Shown here one piece after another: positions 46,401 through 54,536 of a stretch of DNA of 64,000 nucleotides. How positions within the stretch are numbered: the stretch's first letter is position 1; each line of letters opens with the position of its first letter. The notes below the pieces were generated by a model that worked only from the letters and a program-made list of their open reading frames with translations, searched no databases and was not told the origin of the DNA. The stretch comes from Edaphobacter sp. 12200R-103 (GTDB lineage Bacteria; Acidobacteriota; Terriglobia; Terriglobales; Acidobacteriaceae). The position numbers were made by a program, and so were the translations under genes. Location of the stretch: contig NZ_CP048114.1 in the NCBI RefSeq assembly GCF_010093025.1, forward strand, positions 1,426,001 to 1,490,000, read 5' to 3'.

Positions 46401-48150
46401 CGGTGATCCCCGTTGGGTAGATGTAATCCACATGCATCGGCGGGATGGCGAGCACCAGGTCAGGCTGGATCTGTTTCGGTATCCTGACGATGGTCGGCGA
46501 ACCAAGCCGCAGGGAACGACCCTGCATGTCGCCAGGCACGAGAATATCCGTGCGCGGTGGATTGCTATTGTCAAAATCCACGTCATCCGTTGGAACCCCG
46601 GAGTGGTTATCGCTCACCTTCTTGAGCCAATCGGTATGCTTCTCACCCGGCCGGGGCAATGGGTTTGGTACGTGGACATCAAAGATGTTGAGATGCGTCT
46701 CAGGAATAATAAAAGCTAGATACTCATAGGTTTCAATCTGCAACGCGGGGTTGTGCGACGAGCCGCCATTGTCGAAGTTCCCTACCCACATGTTTTGCAG
46801 AAAATTTATTAAATCGTCATCACCCCGCTTGGTCTCCGAATCCCAGACAAATGTCCCCAGGTTAGTGTCCGGCTCGAAACTTCCGATCTCGATAAAGCTC
46901 GGGCCGAATGTCCGGATGCCGAGGACCAGTTGTTCATTGATGGGTTGCGGCCAGGAGACGAGCGGCGCTGCCTGCGCCAACGCGCCATTGGAGTCGTGTT
47001 TGTCTTCGAAACGAAAGAAGGGTTCATCGGCCGAACCACCCGTCTGCTGCACGACCCGTGTGCTGAAACTTCCATCTCCGCCGGTTCCCGGAGTGATCAG
47101 GATGGGGATGACGCTGTACCCATGTTTGGCATCTTTGCCGTCGATCTTTCCACCAATCTGCCCAAAGACAGCAAGGTCGGCATTGGTGACACTGGGACTC
47201 TGATTGCGGAAGCGACCTGCGGCCAGAGCCGCCTGCTTGTCGACCATCGTGATCGGAGAGCCATTCGCCGTCAACTCGATGGTGCTGGTCTGCTTAATGG
47301 TGAGGGTCCTGGGATCGACCGAGAAGAAGGCGATGGTGTGATTATCGTTGAGGAGGGCAGCGATCTCGTCTCTGCCGTCGCCGTTAAAATCGCCAACGAC
47401 AACGTTTCCCGCAACGGGTGCCGGTTGGGCACTGCTATAGTATTCATCCCCTTCTCTGGGCGGCCCTTCCGTCTTGGGATCATCGGCGGTCAATACCTTC
47501 AGGCCCCATCCCCCTCCTCCGGCATAGCTGCTCGCGTAATAGGCCAGTACATCAGCGAGACCGTCGCCGTTGAAGTCGCCCATCAATACCTGGGTGTACA
47601 CCTTGCCTCGAGGCTCGAACCCAATACTCAGATGAGTCGTGTTCCGAAATCCGGTCCGAGGATCGAGCAGGGTGAGCAGCCAGGAGTGGGAATCCTGTGG
47701 AGAAGTCTCGCTCTCGTCGACCGCGCTCAACACGGCTGCGATGTCGCTCTTGGTGTCGTACATCCTGCCTACCGCCTGTGACGCCACCATGCCGTCCGTC
47801 GGATTGAATAATCCAGTAGATTTAGACTCGGTGATCATAGTCTTCTGCGGCACTCCGGAGAGCTTTGAATCCGACGTACTCATATTGACCAGCGACGTTG
47901 TGACCATGTCGTGGTCCTGGGTGACGTGCAACATTACCAGATCGTCATCGCGGAGAAGATATTTCATGCCGCCGGTTACGTCCTTGACTCCAGACATATT
48001 TGGCTCGCCGCTGTCGCTGGTCTGTGCACGCACAGCCGGACACCATGCGATGCCGCTGAAGCTTAGGAAGACGACCAGCTTTACGATGAACGGAAATCCG
48101 ACGCGATATGAGGCAACCGACCTCAACGAAGGGCATACAGGGGAGGGCAT
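43414..48150 (-). CDS. Very large exported surface protein with FG-GAP N-terminus and Ig-like C-terminus
   Basis: The 1578-residue protein has a signal peptide (to about VRAQTSDSG). FG-GAP-like motifs are near 190-270 (LMGDFNGDGLADVLAYY, VVGDFNGDGRDEIAALL). Residues about 600-900 are Ser/Thr/Gly-rich with alternating polar patterns (SWGISVKESEGASFSFNDG, SGSHSSGSSSSFSDELSMSY). A Cys-containing middle (TSECCTYGFGQYIFG) and Ig-like strands at about 1430-1490 (SCSGAPSGTFC) follow. The last 85 residues are odd: a PPPSKGG break, two hydrophobic helices (about 1504-1520 and 1527-1540) ending in NGCGNS, then final strands PAGSYPITVTASSGAI. That split Ig/membrane-hairpin ending is frequent in acidobacterial surface proteins. 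No enzymatic motif is seen. The length argues for a surface adhesin or structural/binding role; the central region is unrecognised. Confidence 0.85.
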   Translation of the reverse strand: MPSPVCPSLRSVASYRVGFPFIVKLVVFLSFSGIAWCPAVRAQTSDSGEPNMSGVKDVTGGMKYLLRDDDLVMLHVTQDHDMVTTSLVNMSTSDSKLSGVPQKTMITESKSTGLFNPTDGMVASQAVGRMYDTKSDIAAVLSAVDESETSPQDSHSWLLTLLDPRTGFRNTTHLSIGFEPRGKVYTQVLMGDFNGDGLADVLAYYASSYAGGGGWGLKVLTADDPKTEGPPREGDEYYSSAQPAPVAGNVVVGDFNGDGRDEIAALLNDNHTIAFFSVDPRTLTIKQTSTIELTANGSPITMVDKQAALAAGRFRNQSPSVTNADLAVFGQIGGKIDGKDAKHGYSVIPILITPGTGGDGSFSTRVVQQTGGSADEPFFRFEDKHDSNGALAQAAPLVSWPQPINEQLVLGIRTFGPSFIEIGSFEPDTNLGTFVWDSETKRGDDDLINFLQNMWVGNFDNGGSSHNPALQIETYEYLAFIIPETHLNIFDVHVPNPLPRPGEKHTDWLKKVSDNHSGVPTDDVDFDNSNPPRTDILVPGDMQGRSLRLGSPTIVRIPKQIQPDLVLAIPPMHVDYIYPTGITDPENVGCKDRTTLCLLNVSVRPTVPPSNGTEKPFATQFIFDATSSSSAAQSSTTSWGISVKESEGASFSFNDGEENASGSIKDTTKSTHDQSVSKTFNTYKGTSQQLAASTGFSDHVFYTQKEMNVYYYPVLGCDSNGTNCTKDNTTAPTYVEFSVPDRITYNNVDGYLQDWYQPAHEPGNVLSYPWSQAQLALQFSDTVTPLTHRATCMANDQSQQTSNTTWNQGASGSHSSGSSSSFSDELSMSYSEGIGASSVDGADVNFSLDVGRHTSLNTLNESTVSLSSSQGITITKPDFGYTSECCTYGFGQYIFGLKGKTHTPAENACKSGQTSGCIKVKDPETHPIDVAGTGPLFTGYIASPLNNDSSNTELTCSGNQPWWQGIYNLPDVAVNHPERWFWDGNAQKVQLNTPDRTYPSKGSTDPVDQQFYTMKGFFISKKDSKNSPFSLSTVPLLLEAKPDDTLTLTSRVYNYSLVDTPANATIHVRFYGQPYCSSSNTNEASCTNWNTGAVCTQGDLCGNSFLIGEQTIAQIAGFESSDGNGNPNWKLASQDFLPSSFPAIKNGNDNMVFWVVTWMEDGSGKLVGEMPDHGLKTIPGSGLTQITQVDIQDYSNNVGMYPVHQFFHLLPAGASAPGATEASGSLQSITASVNPLTTLGQRTKVQATLQAAATPVRSVNVAYFDGDPAKNGKMFDLQTIAYMDPGVSYYHRSFFSPATCGAHTIYTKAWLNGSPGIQATASTNVTLQSADFVQALIDSTKTAYITDATLKAALLQQLNHALVEFQQGRDQKGQDDLRIFMQQANAANGGGMSADTAGRLTGQANVLLGCNPIGFSVAATPASATVNPGNSASYKLSITPIGGFIGNVLLSCSGAPSGTFCLASPSAVGVNGAGTATVTITTSGPGVSAAGMAGPPPSKGGRIQWLVMFLVAVLATAWLQRQRLRYKLLGGVIMLTFFLNGCGNSTLHPTTPAGSYPITVTASSGAITQTTTLTLVVK

Positions 48151-48404
48151 GGGCGAACCTTTCCACCAACACGAACTCGAGAGGAATCGGGAAAAGGGAC
48201 AGAAGCAACAGTTCGTTCACAAATCGGCAAGGCACTCTCTCGGGAGCTTTGTAAAATTTAGTTGTAATTATTTGCTTGATCATTATGCACCACAGGCAAC
48301 CCCAGGTAGATATTTATTTAGCTGACAGGCAACATTTACGATTCGGCTCATCCAACAAAAGCAGTAAGCGATGGAGGGCATCAAGCACAGGTGCATCTAA
48401 CCAC

Positions 48405-48832
48405 TGTAGACAGAATCGTACCTGGATCACACGGCCACGGCCCTGCGTTGACCGGGTCTCGTCGGCGTGGCTCATCGCACGTTTCATCGACCCCAAAGCC
48501 AGATTCATCTTCAACAACAATCCAAAGGAACGCCCTGGAGCCGTTCCATTCGATATGTACCAGGCTAGCGGTTTCAGTCACACGAAAATCATTGCACCTT
48601 CGAGACCATCTGCCGACGCTTCGGAATCAAGGACAAGGTCGTGCTTCTTATTGCCGAAGCAATTCATGATGCGGACCTCGAAGACGAGCGATTCGGGCGC
48701 AGTGAAGGGATCACCATCAATACCATCCTCGGTGGTTGGGGCCGCCAGGGGCTCTCGGATGAGGAGCTTCTTAAGCGGGGGATGAACCTGTTGGAAGGGT
48801 TGTATATGTCCCTGAGTAGGACGAAACCATAA
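48405..48832 (+). pseudogene. Frameshifted ChrB C-terminal-domain gene
   Basis: Two adjacent plus-strand frames together give a complete ChrB C-terminal domain (chromate-resistance regulator/oxidoreductase family). The first reads TWITRPRPCVDRVSSAWLIA, RFIDPKARFIFN, PGAVPFDMYQASGFSHT. After a one-base slip near 48589-48600, the second reads ENHCTFETICRRFGIKDK, LIAEAIHDADLEDERFG, LSDEELLKRGMNLLEGLY, ending at TAA 48830-48832. The usual HxxxxCTFE junction falls exactly at the shift, beside AAAA, so a single-base deletion (or an assembly error) is the simplest explanation. No ChrB N-terminal domain or chromate transporter is present. Upstream, 48151-48404 is AT-rich with no gene seen. Confidence 0.75.
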
Positions 48833-48850
48833 TGGAAAGGCGGGTTGAGA

Positions 48851-50503
48851 ATGAAGGCACGTCGAACGACCGTAATTACCATTCTCGCCATGGTCGCTCT
48901 TGGAGCGGTCGGCGCACTGTGGATTAAATGGCGCGGATTCCGTGCCTCTTCGACTCCGTCCGCAATCGAAGCAGGCATAGCGCGTTCCTTACGCAACTTT
49001 GCTATTCCCGGCGATGAACGCAAGCGAACCAATCCTTTGGCTAATGACGATGTGGCACTCGAACAAGGGCGAGAGCAGTTTATGGCGCAATGCGCTACCT
49101 GCCACGGGGTGGATGGCCACGGCAGCACCGTGATCGGCACAAACGAGTATCCGCGAGTCCCGGATCTGCACTCCGACCTGACGCAACGGATGAGCGACGG
49201 CGAGATTCATTACATCATTCAGAATGGTGTGCAGCTTACCGGTATGCCCGCGATGCGGGGCATCCATTCGGAGACGGATTCTGAGAGTTGGAAGCTGGTC
49301 TCTTTCATTCGGAGTTTCCGCAGCTCTACGTATCAAGATGCCGCACTTCAGAGAAGCGTCATGGGTTCCGCTCACTATGTCGGCTCAGAATCGTGCGCGA
49401 AGTGTCATGCGGAGCTCTACGAACGCTGGAAGAAAACCCCAATGGCGAACGTCGTCCGTGATCCCCGAGAACACCCGGACGCCATCATTCCTGATCTCAA
49501 CACAAACAACGTGGCTAAGTTCACAGTAGATCAAGTGGCTTTCGTCTACGGCAGCAGGTGGAAGCAGCGCTATTTTACGAAGATCGGTAACGACTACTAT
49601 CCATTACCAGTGCAATGGGACATCGGTAATAAAAAATGGACGAAGTACCACGTACCCGACACGGGCGCGGATTGGTGGGCAGCTTACTACCCCTCTGACA
49701 ATATGCAGCGTCCGACCGGGCCTACCTGTGATGGCTGTCACTCCGTGAATTACGACATCCACACCAAAGAGGTGACTGAATGGAATGTCGGCTGTGAGCG
49801 CTGCCATGGTCCGGGCAGTGAACATGTTGCACACCCCACTCGCGCGAACATTCTGAATCCATCCGCAATGGATACTGTGGCTTCAGACGATACGTGCATC
49901 CAATGCCATTCCCAGGGACGGCCTCGTGCTGGCCTGATCGACGGCAAGGCTTACGACTGGCCGGTCGGCTACCATGTCGGTCTTCGCCTGGCGGACTATT
50001 GGAAACTCGAAGACACAACACTCGGGCAAACAGACTTTCTGCACTTTGCAGACGGAACCGCGCATAAGAACCGAATGCAGGGCAATGATTTCGTGCAGAG
50101 CGTGATGTACCGCCACGGCGTGACCTGTGCCACCTGTCACGATGTCCACGGCACTAACAACTATGCCCAGCTCCGGGAACCGGCACAAAAACTCTGCCTC
50201 AGCTGCCATGGTCCGAACTCACCCAACGGGCCTCATACCGCAAGTCTGGAGGAGCACACGCACCATAAGGATGGCAGCCCCGGCAGCCAGTGCGTTTCCT
50301 GCCACATGCCAAAGATTGAGACTCAGGGCGTGCCCGGTTCCTTCGTCAGCTCCCACACATTCCAGTTCATTACCCCGGCAATGACCGACAAGTACAAGAT
50401 GCCGAACCCTTGTACGTCATGCCATACCAACAAGTCCACGGACTGGGCCAACAAGGCATTACTGGGCTGGAAGACCACATCGCCATGGCGCGTTGGGCAA
50501 TGA
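48851..50503 (+). CDS. Nine-heme c-type cytochrome
   Basis: The 550-residue protein has an N-terminal anchor (TTVITILAMVALGAVGALW). It carries nine CxxCH heme sites in order: CATCH, CAKCH, CDGCH, CERCH, CIQCH, CATCH, CLSCH, CVSCH, CTSCH. The first belongs to a class-I cytochrome c module (about 65-155, EQGREQFMAQCATCHGVDGH). The other eight lie in a region that resembles cytochrome c554/NrfA-like multiheme proteins (GSESCAKCHAELYERWKKTP, GPTCDGCHSVNYD, CERCHGPGSEHV). It is expected at the outer face of the inner membrane, passing electrons. No catalytic partner (nitrite reductase, quinol oxidase) is adjacent. AAAGG 10 nt before the ATG at 48851 supports that start over the TTG at 48845. Confidence 0.92.
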   Translation: MKARRTTVITILAMVALGAVGALWIKWRGFRASSTPSAIEAGIARSLRNFAIPGDERKRTNPLANDDVALEQGREQFMAQCATCHGVDGHGSTVIGTNEYPRVPDLHSDLTQRMSDGEIHYIIQNGVQLTGMPAMRGIHSETDSESWKLVSFIRSFRSSTYQDAALQRSVMGSAHYVGSESCAKCHAELYERWKKTPMANVVRDPREHPDAIIPDLNTNNVAKFTVDQVAFVYGSRWKQRYFTKIGNDYYPLPVQWDIGNKKWTKYHVPDTGADWWAAYYPSDNMQRPTGPTCDGCHSVNYDIHTKEVTEWNVGCERCHGPGSEHVAHPTRANILNPSAMDTVASDDTCIQCHSQGRPRAGLIDGKAYDWPVGYHVGLRLADYWKLEDTTLGQTDFLHFADGTAHKNRMQGNDFVQSVMYRHGVTCATCHDVHGTNNYAQLREPAQKLCLSCHGPNSPNGPHTASLEEHTHHKDGSPGSQCVSCHMPKIETQGVPGSFVSSHTFQFITPAMTDKYKMPNPCTSCHTNKSTDWANKALLGWKTTSPWRVGQ

Positions 50504-50579
50504 ATAAGTCGAGGATGCTTGAAGGCCAAGTGGTCTAGTTACGCTATAGATTTTGCTAGTGCTCAAATAAAGACAATGA

Positions 50580-50747
50580 ACTCGTTTCCCTTACGGAATC
50601 CTAATTGTCGAGAATGAACCCGGACTTAGGGACGTAGAGAAAAGCTTGCTGGAAACCCAGGGCTTCGAGGCCCTTTGTTCGGAGGACGGCTTCGCGGACC
50701 TTATCACTCTCAAGCGTGCGCGCTTCCGAACATCACTTCCTCAGTGA
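50580..50747 (+). pseudogene. Remnant of a response-regulator receiver domain
   Basis: The open frame between a TGA (50577-50579) and a TGA (50745-50747) has no start codon. It reads YGILIVENEPGLRDVEKSLL followed by ETQGFEALCSEDGFADLITL. This matches the beginning of a receiver domain (hydrophobic beta-1, acidic pair, GxR, helix-1 LLExxGF). It ends before the phosphorylated Asp. It is about 55 codons, a truncated leftover, in a region of decayed genes. Confidence 0.5.
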
Positions 50748-50871
50748 TTGCACTGGGAGCAGAGTCCATAGAGAAAGAATTCATGTCCGGCCGTACGAAA
50801 GCCTCGTGGCACCGTTGGAGATCCGGGTGAACGGTGCGGTCCGAGAGGCATAAAATGTACCCAGCTTGGCC

Positions 50872-51118
50872 TCAACTTCCACGCAATCCTGTTTTCGGTA
50901 AGCTTTTGTTGATCGAACAGGTTGGCGTGAGGAGAAAGGGGCCACTGACACGGTTGAGCGTGCGCTTCACCATGGCCACGTCCTCTTCCAATGACTCTGG
51001 GCTGTATTGAACCGCAATGACTTCATGGCCGGTCCGCTTGTCACGTGGGAATGACCTTGCTGAAGCACGAGCCATCGGCCCAGATGCCGTGGCAGAACAC
51101 GATTGTCGGAATGTCACC
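50872..51118 (-). pseudogene. Remnant of an alpha/beta-hydrolase gene
   Basis: On the minus strand one frame reads DIPTIVFCHGIWADGSCF then SKVIPT before a stop (about 51115-51046). The neighbouring frame continues GHEVIAVQYSPESLEEDVAM and VKRTLNRVSGPFLL (51030-50925). Together these are the N-terminal third of an alpha/beta hydrolase that normally goes on to LVGHSYGG (nucleophile elbow). That elbow is missing because the sequence diverges after GPFLL. So there is one frameshift and a 3' truncation. Confidence 0.65.
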
Positions 51119-51420
51119 CCAAACACTTTTCGCACGAAACTAACTTCAAGTGGATAGGAAGGCAGCATCCCCATGCTCTCGCAACTGCTGTCAGCAGTGC
51201 GCTTGTGGGAGCCGTTACACTGGCAAGCATTGCTCCGCGTAAGGCAGCGGCCAAGCAGATCCTTAAGAACACCCGCGAATACGTCCTAAACGATATTCAC
51301 GAGTCGCATCTTCTGTCTGCAGGAAAGGGTACCCGCAAGCATTTTGATAACAAAGTTTTCACAGACTCGATGCTAGCATCTGATCATTTTCCTTCGACTA
51401 CTATTACAGCAACGGTATAA
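51103..51420 (+). CDS. Uncertain ORF of unknown function
   Basis: A 105-codon frame opens only with a TTG and reads like real protein: HPHALATAVSSALVGAVTL, then ASIAPRKAAAKQILKNTREY and VLNDIHESHLLSAGKGTRKH. A hydrophobic segment is followed by a charged helical tail, reminiscent of small membrane-associated proteins. It overlaps the 3' end of the GH51 gene by 37 bp and the alpha/beta-hydrolase remnant at its start. It has no ATG near the beginning, so it may be a 5'-truncated remnant like its neighbours. No family was recognised. Confidence 0.3.
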   Translation: MSECHPKHFSHETNFKWIGRQHPHALATAVSSALVGAVTLASIAPRKAAAKQILKNTREYVLNDIHESHLLSAGKGTRKHFDNKVFTDSMLASDHFPSTTITATV

Positions 51421-53363
51421 GGCTCGAGATCTACAGAGAAGTCTTTCGCATAATTCAATGGCCGACTCACGGGCATGATCGCATTCGGATGATCTAGGGA
51501 AGCAGAATCCATTAGACCCGCGGTGATGGTGTGCAACGTCATGACCGCATTGTCTGGCACGGCAGCGCCCTGCAGCCGCACGAGCAGAACGTTCCGTTCC
51601 GCCTGGTAGTTGACAGCTTTGATCACAATGCGACGGCGGTCAGTGCTTGCTGTGGCCACCGCTTCGATAGAACCATCTACCCATTCTGTTGGGATCGTTG
51701 TCGATATCTTATCGAATAGAATCTGGCGGTCGGGAACATCATGGAAGGCTCCGGATGCGGAAGCGAGATACCGTTCTGCGTAGTGCTCGCGAAAAAGCTT
51801 TTCAACCACGTAGCTCCCGCCTGGAAACCAAGAAACGTGGTCATGGTAGATGGAAGAGGTCCACTTGGGATCGTCGGTCGTGTTCCGCATAAGAAGCGCA
51901 GGACAGGTCATAGTCAGATTGGGGCTGAGTTCTTCGTAGAGTATTAGGCTTCCGGCCGCATGAAGGCCAGCGCGCCAATCGTAAGTATGTTGAAGGCTCC
52001 ACTCGAGAACTCCGATTTCAATATTTGGGTGCTTCGAAACACGCACGTAGTCCCGCAACTTAACAAGGTAATCGCGAATGCGTCGCAGACCAGTCTGGAA
52101 GTTCTCCGGTTCGTACTCGTAATTGTGACAGCCAAGGATGTCGAAATTATCTCCCGCGAGATCGATCACTTTCTCGCTCCAATCCATATCATTGGACCGT
52201 TTCTGTCCACATGCCACGATTCGCGCGTCAGGAGCAATTGCGCGCAGCCGACTGCCATAGACATTAACAATTTCCGCGTACTGCTCAGGAGTAAAGCCAT
52301 TATTCATAGGCTCGTTGTCGATCTGAAAGAATCTCACACCGTAAGGATCAGGATGGCCGTTGGACATTCGCAGCTTTCCCCATTGGGTGGCTGGGGGATC
52401 ATTGAGATAGTGAACCCAATCCATGGCGTACTCGATCTGCTCGGCTTTTATGCCTGGGCAAGCCAGTGTAATCAGGGGCTCGGCGTTGAGCTTTCTGCAG
52501 AGCCCCAGAAACTCATCTGTTCCGAATCCAAAGTAATCCGAGTACCCTCCCCAGTAGGTGTTGGGATGGTAACCGCGCGACGCATACCGACCGATACCTT
52601 CTTTCCACTTGTATGTGGAAGCAAAGGAACCTCCAGGCCAACGGATAAAAGACGGCTGGAGACCCCTGAGAGCCTGCAGCAAGTCGGGGCGCAACATGCC
52701 ATCGTGCCGAACGTCTGCGCGCATCATTGAGACGAAATCGAGTAAGAGTGCGCCATGGCCCGATGCACTTAGCTCGATCAACGCCTGAGTATCTCTCACA
52801 GGGCTGGTGAACGAGTAGGGGATCTCTTGCCAATCTGAATCGACGAATATAAGCGGCATTGATGTGATCGTGGCCCCTGTGGAGCTAGTCACCCTAAGTG
52901 TCAATTGAGGAGCTCCCTTTTCGCGTTTGATCCAGATCGAGCCGTCATACTTGATTCCCGCTTCAAGAAAGAGACGACCTTGCCGGATGCTCGCGTGACC
53001 ACCATCGACCTGCAGACGTACACTCTTCTTGCCGTTCTGAAAATCAATGTCTGCTAGTTCGACATGGCCGCGGTCCGAGAACTTCTCCCAGTATGTCTTG
53101 AAGTCTTCGCCCTCGAACCCTGCACCGCGAATCTGTTCGGCAAAGAGCCCATCCTCCACCGAATGGTTGATGTGTTCGAGAAACTGGCCATAAATTTTCC
53201 CATCGATCGAAACAGTCACTCTATCGGTATCAACGAGCAAGACGGCGATTTTGGATTTACCTCCAGAGGGAACAATGCTGGGAAGCAATGGGCTGGACGC
53301 AGCAGATAGTGGGCCTGCAGCAGTAGCTGCCAACGAGCTTACGAGAAAACGTCGCCGATTCAT
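51384..53363 (-). CDS. Tat-exported alpha-L-arabinofuranosidase, GH51
   Basis: This retaining enzyme releases L-arabinofuranose from arabinan, arabinoxylan or arabinogalactan. The 659-residue protein starts with a Tat signal (MNRRRFLVSSLAATAAGPLS). GH51 marks are IYGQFLEHINHSVEDGLFAE, SFIRWPGGSFASTYKWKEGIG-type substrate loops, and GVRFFQIDNEPMNNGF with acid/base Glu351. IEIGVLEWSLQHTYD contains nucleophile Glu454. A C-terminal beta-sandwich follows. The acid/base site reads IDNE where many GH51 enzymes have IGNE. It is last in an operon after two esterase genes (67 bp gap), which fits debranching of acylated arabinose-containing hemicellulose. Confidence 0.93.
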   Translation of the reverse strand: MNRRRFLVSSLAATAAGPLSAASSPLLPSIVPSGGKSKIAVLLVDTDRVTVSIDGKIYGQFLEHINHSVEDGLFAEQIRGAGFEGEDFKTYWEKFSDRGHVELADIDFQNGKKSVRLQVDGGHASIRQGRLFLEAGIKYDGSIWIKREKGAPQLTLRVTSSTGATITSMPLIFVDSDWQEIPYSFTSPVRDTQALIELSASGHGALLLDFVSMMRADVRHDGMLRPDLLQALRGLQPSFIRWPGGSFASTYKWKEGIGRYASRGYHPNTYWGGYSDYFGFGTDEFLGLCRKLNAEPLITLACPGIKAEQIEYAMDWVHYLNDPPATQWGKLRMSNGHPDPYGVRFFQIDNEPMNNGFTPEQYAEIVNVYGSRLRAIAPDARIVACGQKRSNDMDWSEKVIDLAGDNFDILGCHNYEYEPENFQTGLRRIRDYLVKLRDYVRVSKHPNIEIGVLEWSLQHTYDWRAGLHAAGSLILYEELSPNLTMTCPALLMRNTTDDPKWTSSIYHDHVSWFPGGSYVVEKLFREHYAERYLASASGAFHDVPDRQILFDKISTTIPTEWVDGSIEAVATASTDRRRIVIKAVNYQAERNVLLVRLQGAAVPDNAVMTLHTITAGLMDSASLDHPNAIMPVSRPLNYAKDFSVDLEPYTVAVIVVEGK

Positions 53364-53430
53364 CCGGTAGAATCCAATCCGATCACGTGGTTTGCTGATG
53401 ACAGGAGAGCTGATCGAAGGCTAAGCCGCG

Positions 53431-54510
53431 CTAATGGTCGCTGCAAACAGCCTTGAAGCAGAGGTTCCTGCTGAAGAACGGCAGCACGTGGTTTTGAAAG
53501 CGATCTGCGACTGCGCTCGTGTGAGTTCCCTCGTAGATCTCAAAACTGTTTTGTAAACCATATTGATCGAATAGTTCGTGGAGTTTGGCGGCATCGACCT
53601 TAAGGCCGTCCTTATCGCCGACGTCTATAGAGATGTCCTTATAACGTCGCAAATTGCCGATGTATTGATCGGCAAATGCCAGGGGAGCGTTGGCTGCCCA
53701 CTTGGCAAGAATATCCGGCTGCGGCTCGCCATCTTTGACAGGAAGATCGAGATAAAGAGGCGGATTTTTGGGATTGGGCGACCATGCTGCTGCCGATGCC
53801 AGCTGCGCTCTGATGCTAAACGGAAGCGATGCAGAATCCGCCGGCGTCTTCATGCTCTGCACCGCTTTTTCGAGATCTGAAGCTGCAGGGCCGATCTTAC
53901 GGGCCGATAGACAACACGGACTCATGATGTAGAGGCTGCCAAAGACATCGGGATGCTTCATGCCTATGCGTGTCGCACCATAGCCGCCCATGGAATGCCC
54001 GACAAGCCCCCTGCTCGCTCGATTCGGGATTGTCCTGTAGTGCGCGTCAATGTAGGCGACTACATCTTTTGCGATGAACTGTTCAAAATCGCCGGTTGTA
54101 ATCGAACTGGAATACATCGAGCCGTTGTGGACTGTCTTTGAGTCAGGGAGGACGACAATCATCTCCTGTGCGCCCTTAGCAAACGCCCCCTCAATGGTCT
54201 GTGGTACATGAATCTCCTTGCTCCACTGCTCGGCCCCGATGGAGTAACCGTGTAAGGCATACACGACGGGATAGCGCCGTGTTTTGTCGGTCGCGTAACT
54301 TGGAGGCAGGTAAACAATCACCGGCCGATCGACAGCGTCCCCTTCCAGATTGCCTTCGAGCGAGACGCCATGCACAGTAATCAGCTCTACCTTTGCAGGC
54401 TTTGCCCCCGGAACTACAGCCGGTACCAGAGTTTGAACCTGAGCCTGCATGCAGAAAGCTCCTACGAGCCCCCACTGCAGGAACATCAATGCTAATCGTT
54501 TCATCCACAT
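53431..54510 (-). CDS. Exported esterase, alpha/beta hydrolase of the esterase D/feruloyl esterase type
   Basis: The 359-residue protein has a signal peptide (MWMKRLALMFLQWGLVGAFCMQAQ). The esterase-D-like fold shows VIVYLPPSYATDKTRRYPVV, YALHGY, MIVVLPDSK and RGLVGHSMGGYGATRI (nucleophile Ser173). The likely Asp is in DVGDKDGLK and the His in YEGTHTSAVADRF. Relatives include feruloyl and acetyl-xylan esterases; the neighbouring arabinofuranosidase makes a feruloyl or acetyl ester on arabinose a plausible substrate (inference). The frame opens with a GTG at 54525, but GGAG lies 9 nt before the ATG at 54510. It is 26 bp after the carboxylesterase stop. Confidence 0.87.
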   Translation of the reverse strand: MWMKRLALMFLQWGLVGAFCMQAQVQTLVPAVVPGAKPAKVELITVHGVSLEGNLEGDAVDRPVIVYLPPSYATDKTRRYPVVYALHGYSIGAEQWSKEIHVPQTIEGAFAKGAQEMIVVLPDSKTVHNGSMYSSSITTGDFEQFIAKDVVAYIDAHYRTIPNRASRGLVGHSMGGYGATRIGMKHPDVFGSLYIMSPCCLSARKIGPAASDLEKAVQSMKTPADSASLPFSIRAQLASAAAWSPNPKNPPLYLDLPVKDGEPQPDILAKWAANAPLAFADQYIGNLRRYKDISIDVGDKDGLKVDAAKLHELFDQYGLQNSFEIYEGTHTSAVADRFQNHVLPFFSRNLCFKAVCSDH

Positions 54511-54536
54511 TCGGATTCTCTCCACTCAAGCTTTCA

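Noticed and set aside
46930..47781. 283-codon plus-strand frame opposite the 1578-residue protein
   Set aside because: It is antisense to the FG-GAP part of a long protein with signal peptide; no independent support.
50748..50871. Possible extension of the receiver remnant (VIALGAESIEKEFMSG)
   Set aside because: The frame differs and it does not resemble the second half of a receiver domain (no phospho-Asp, Thr or Lys blocks).
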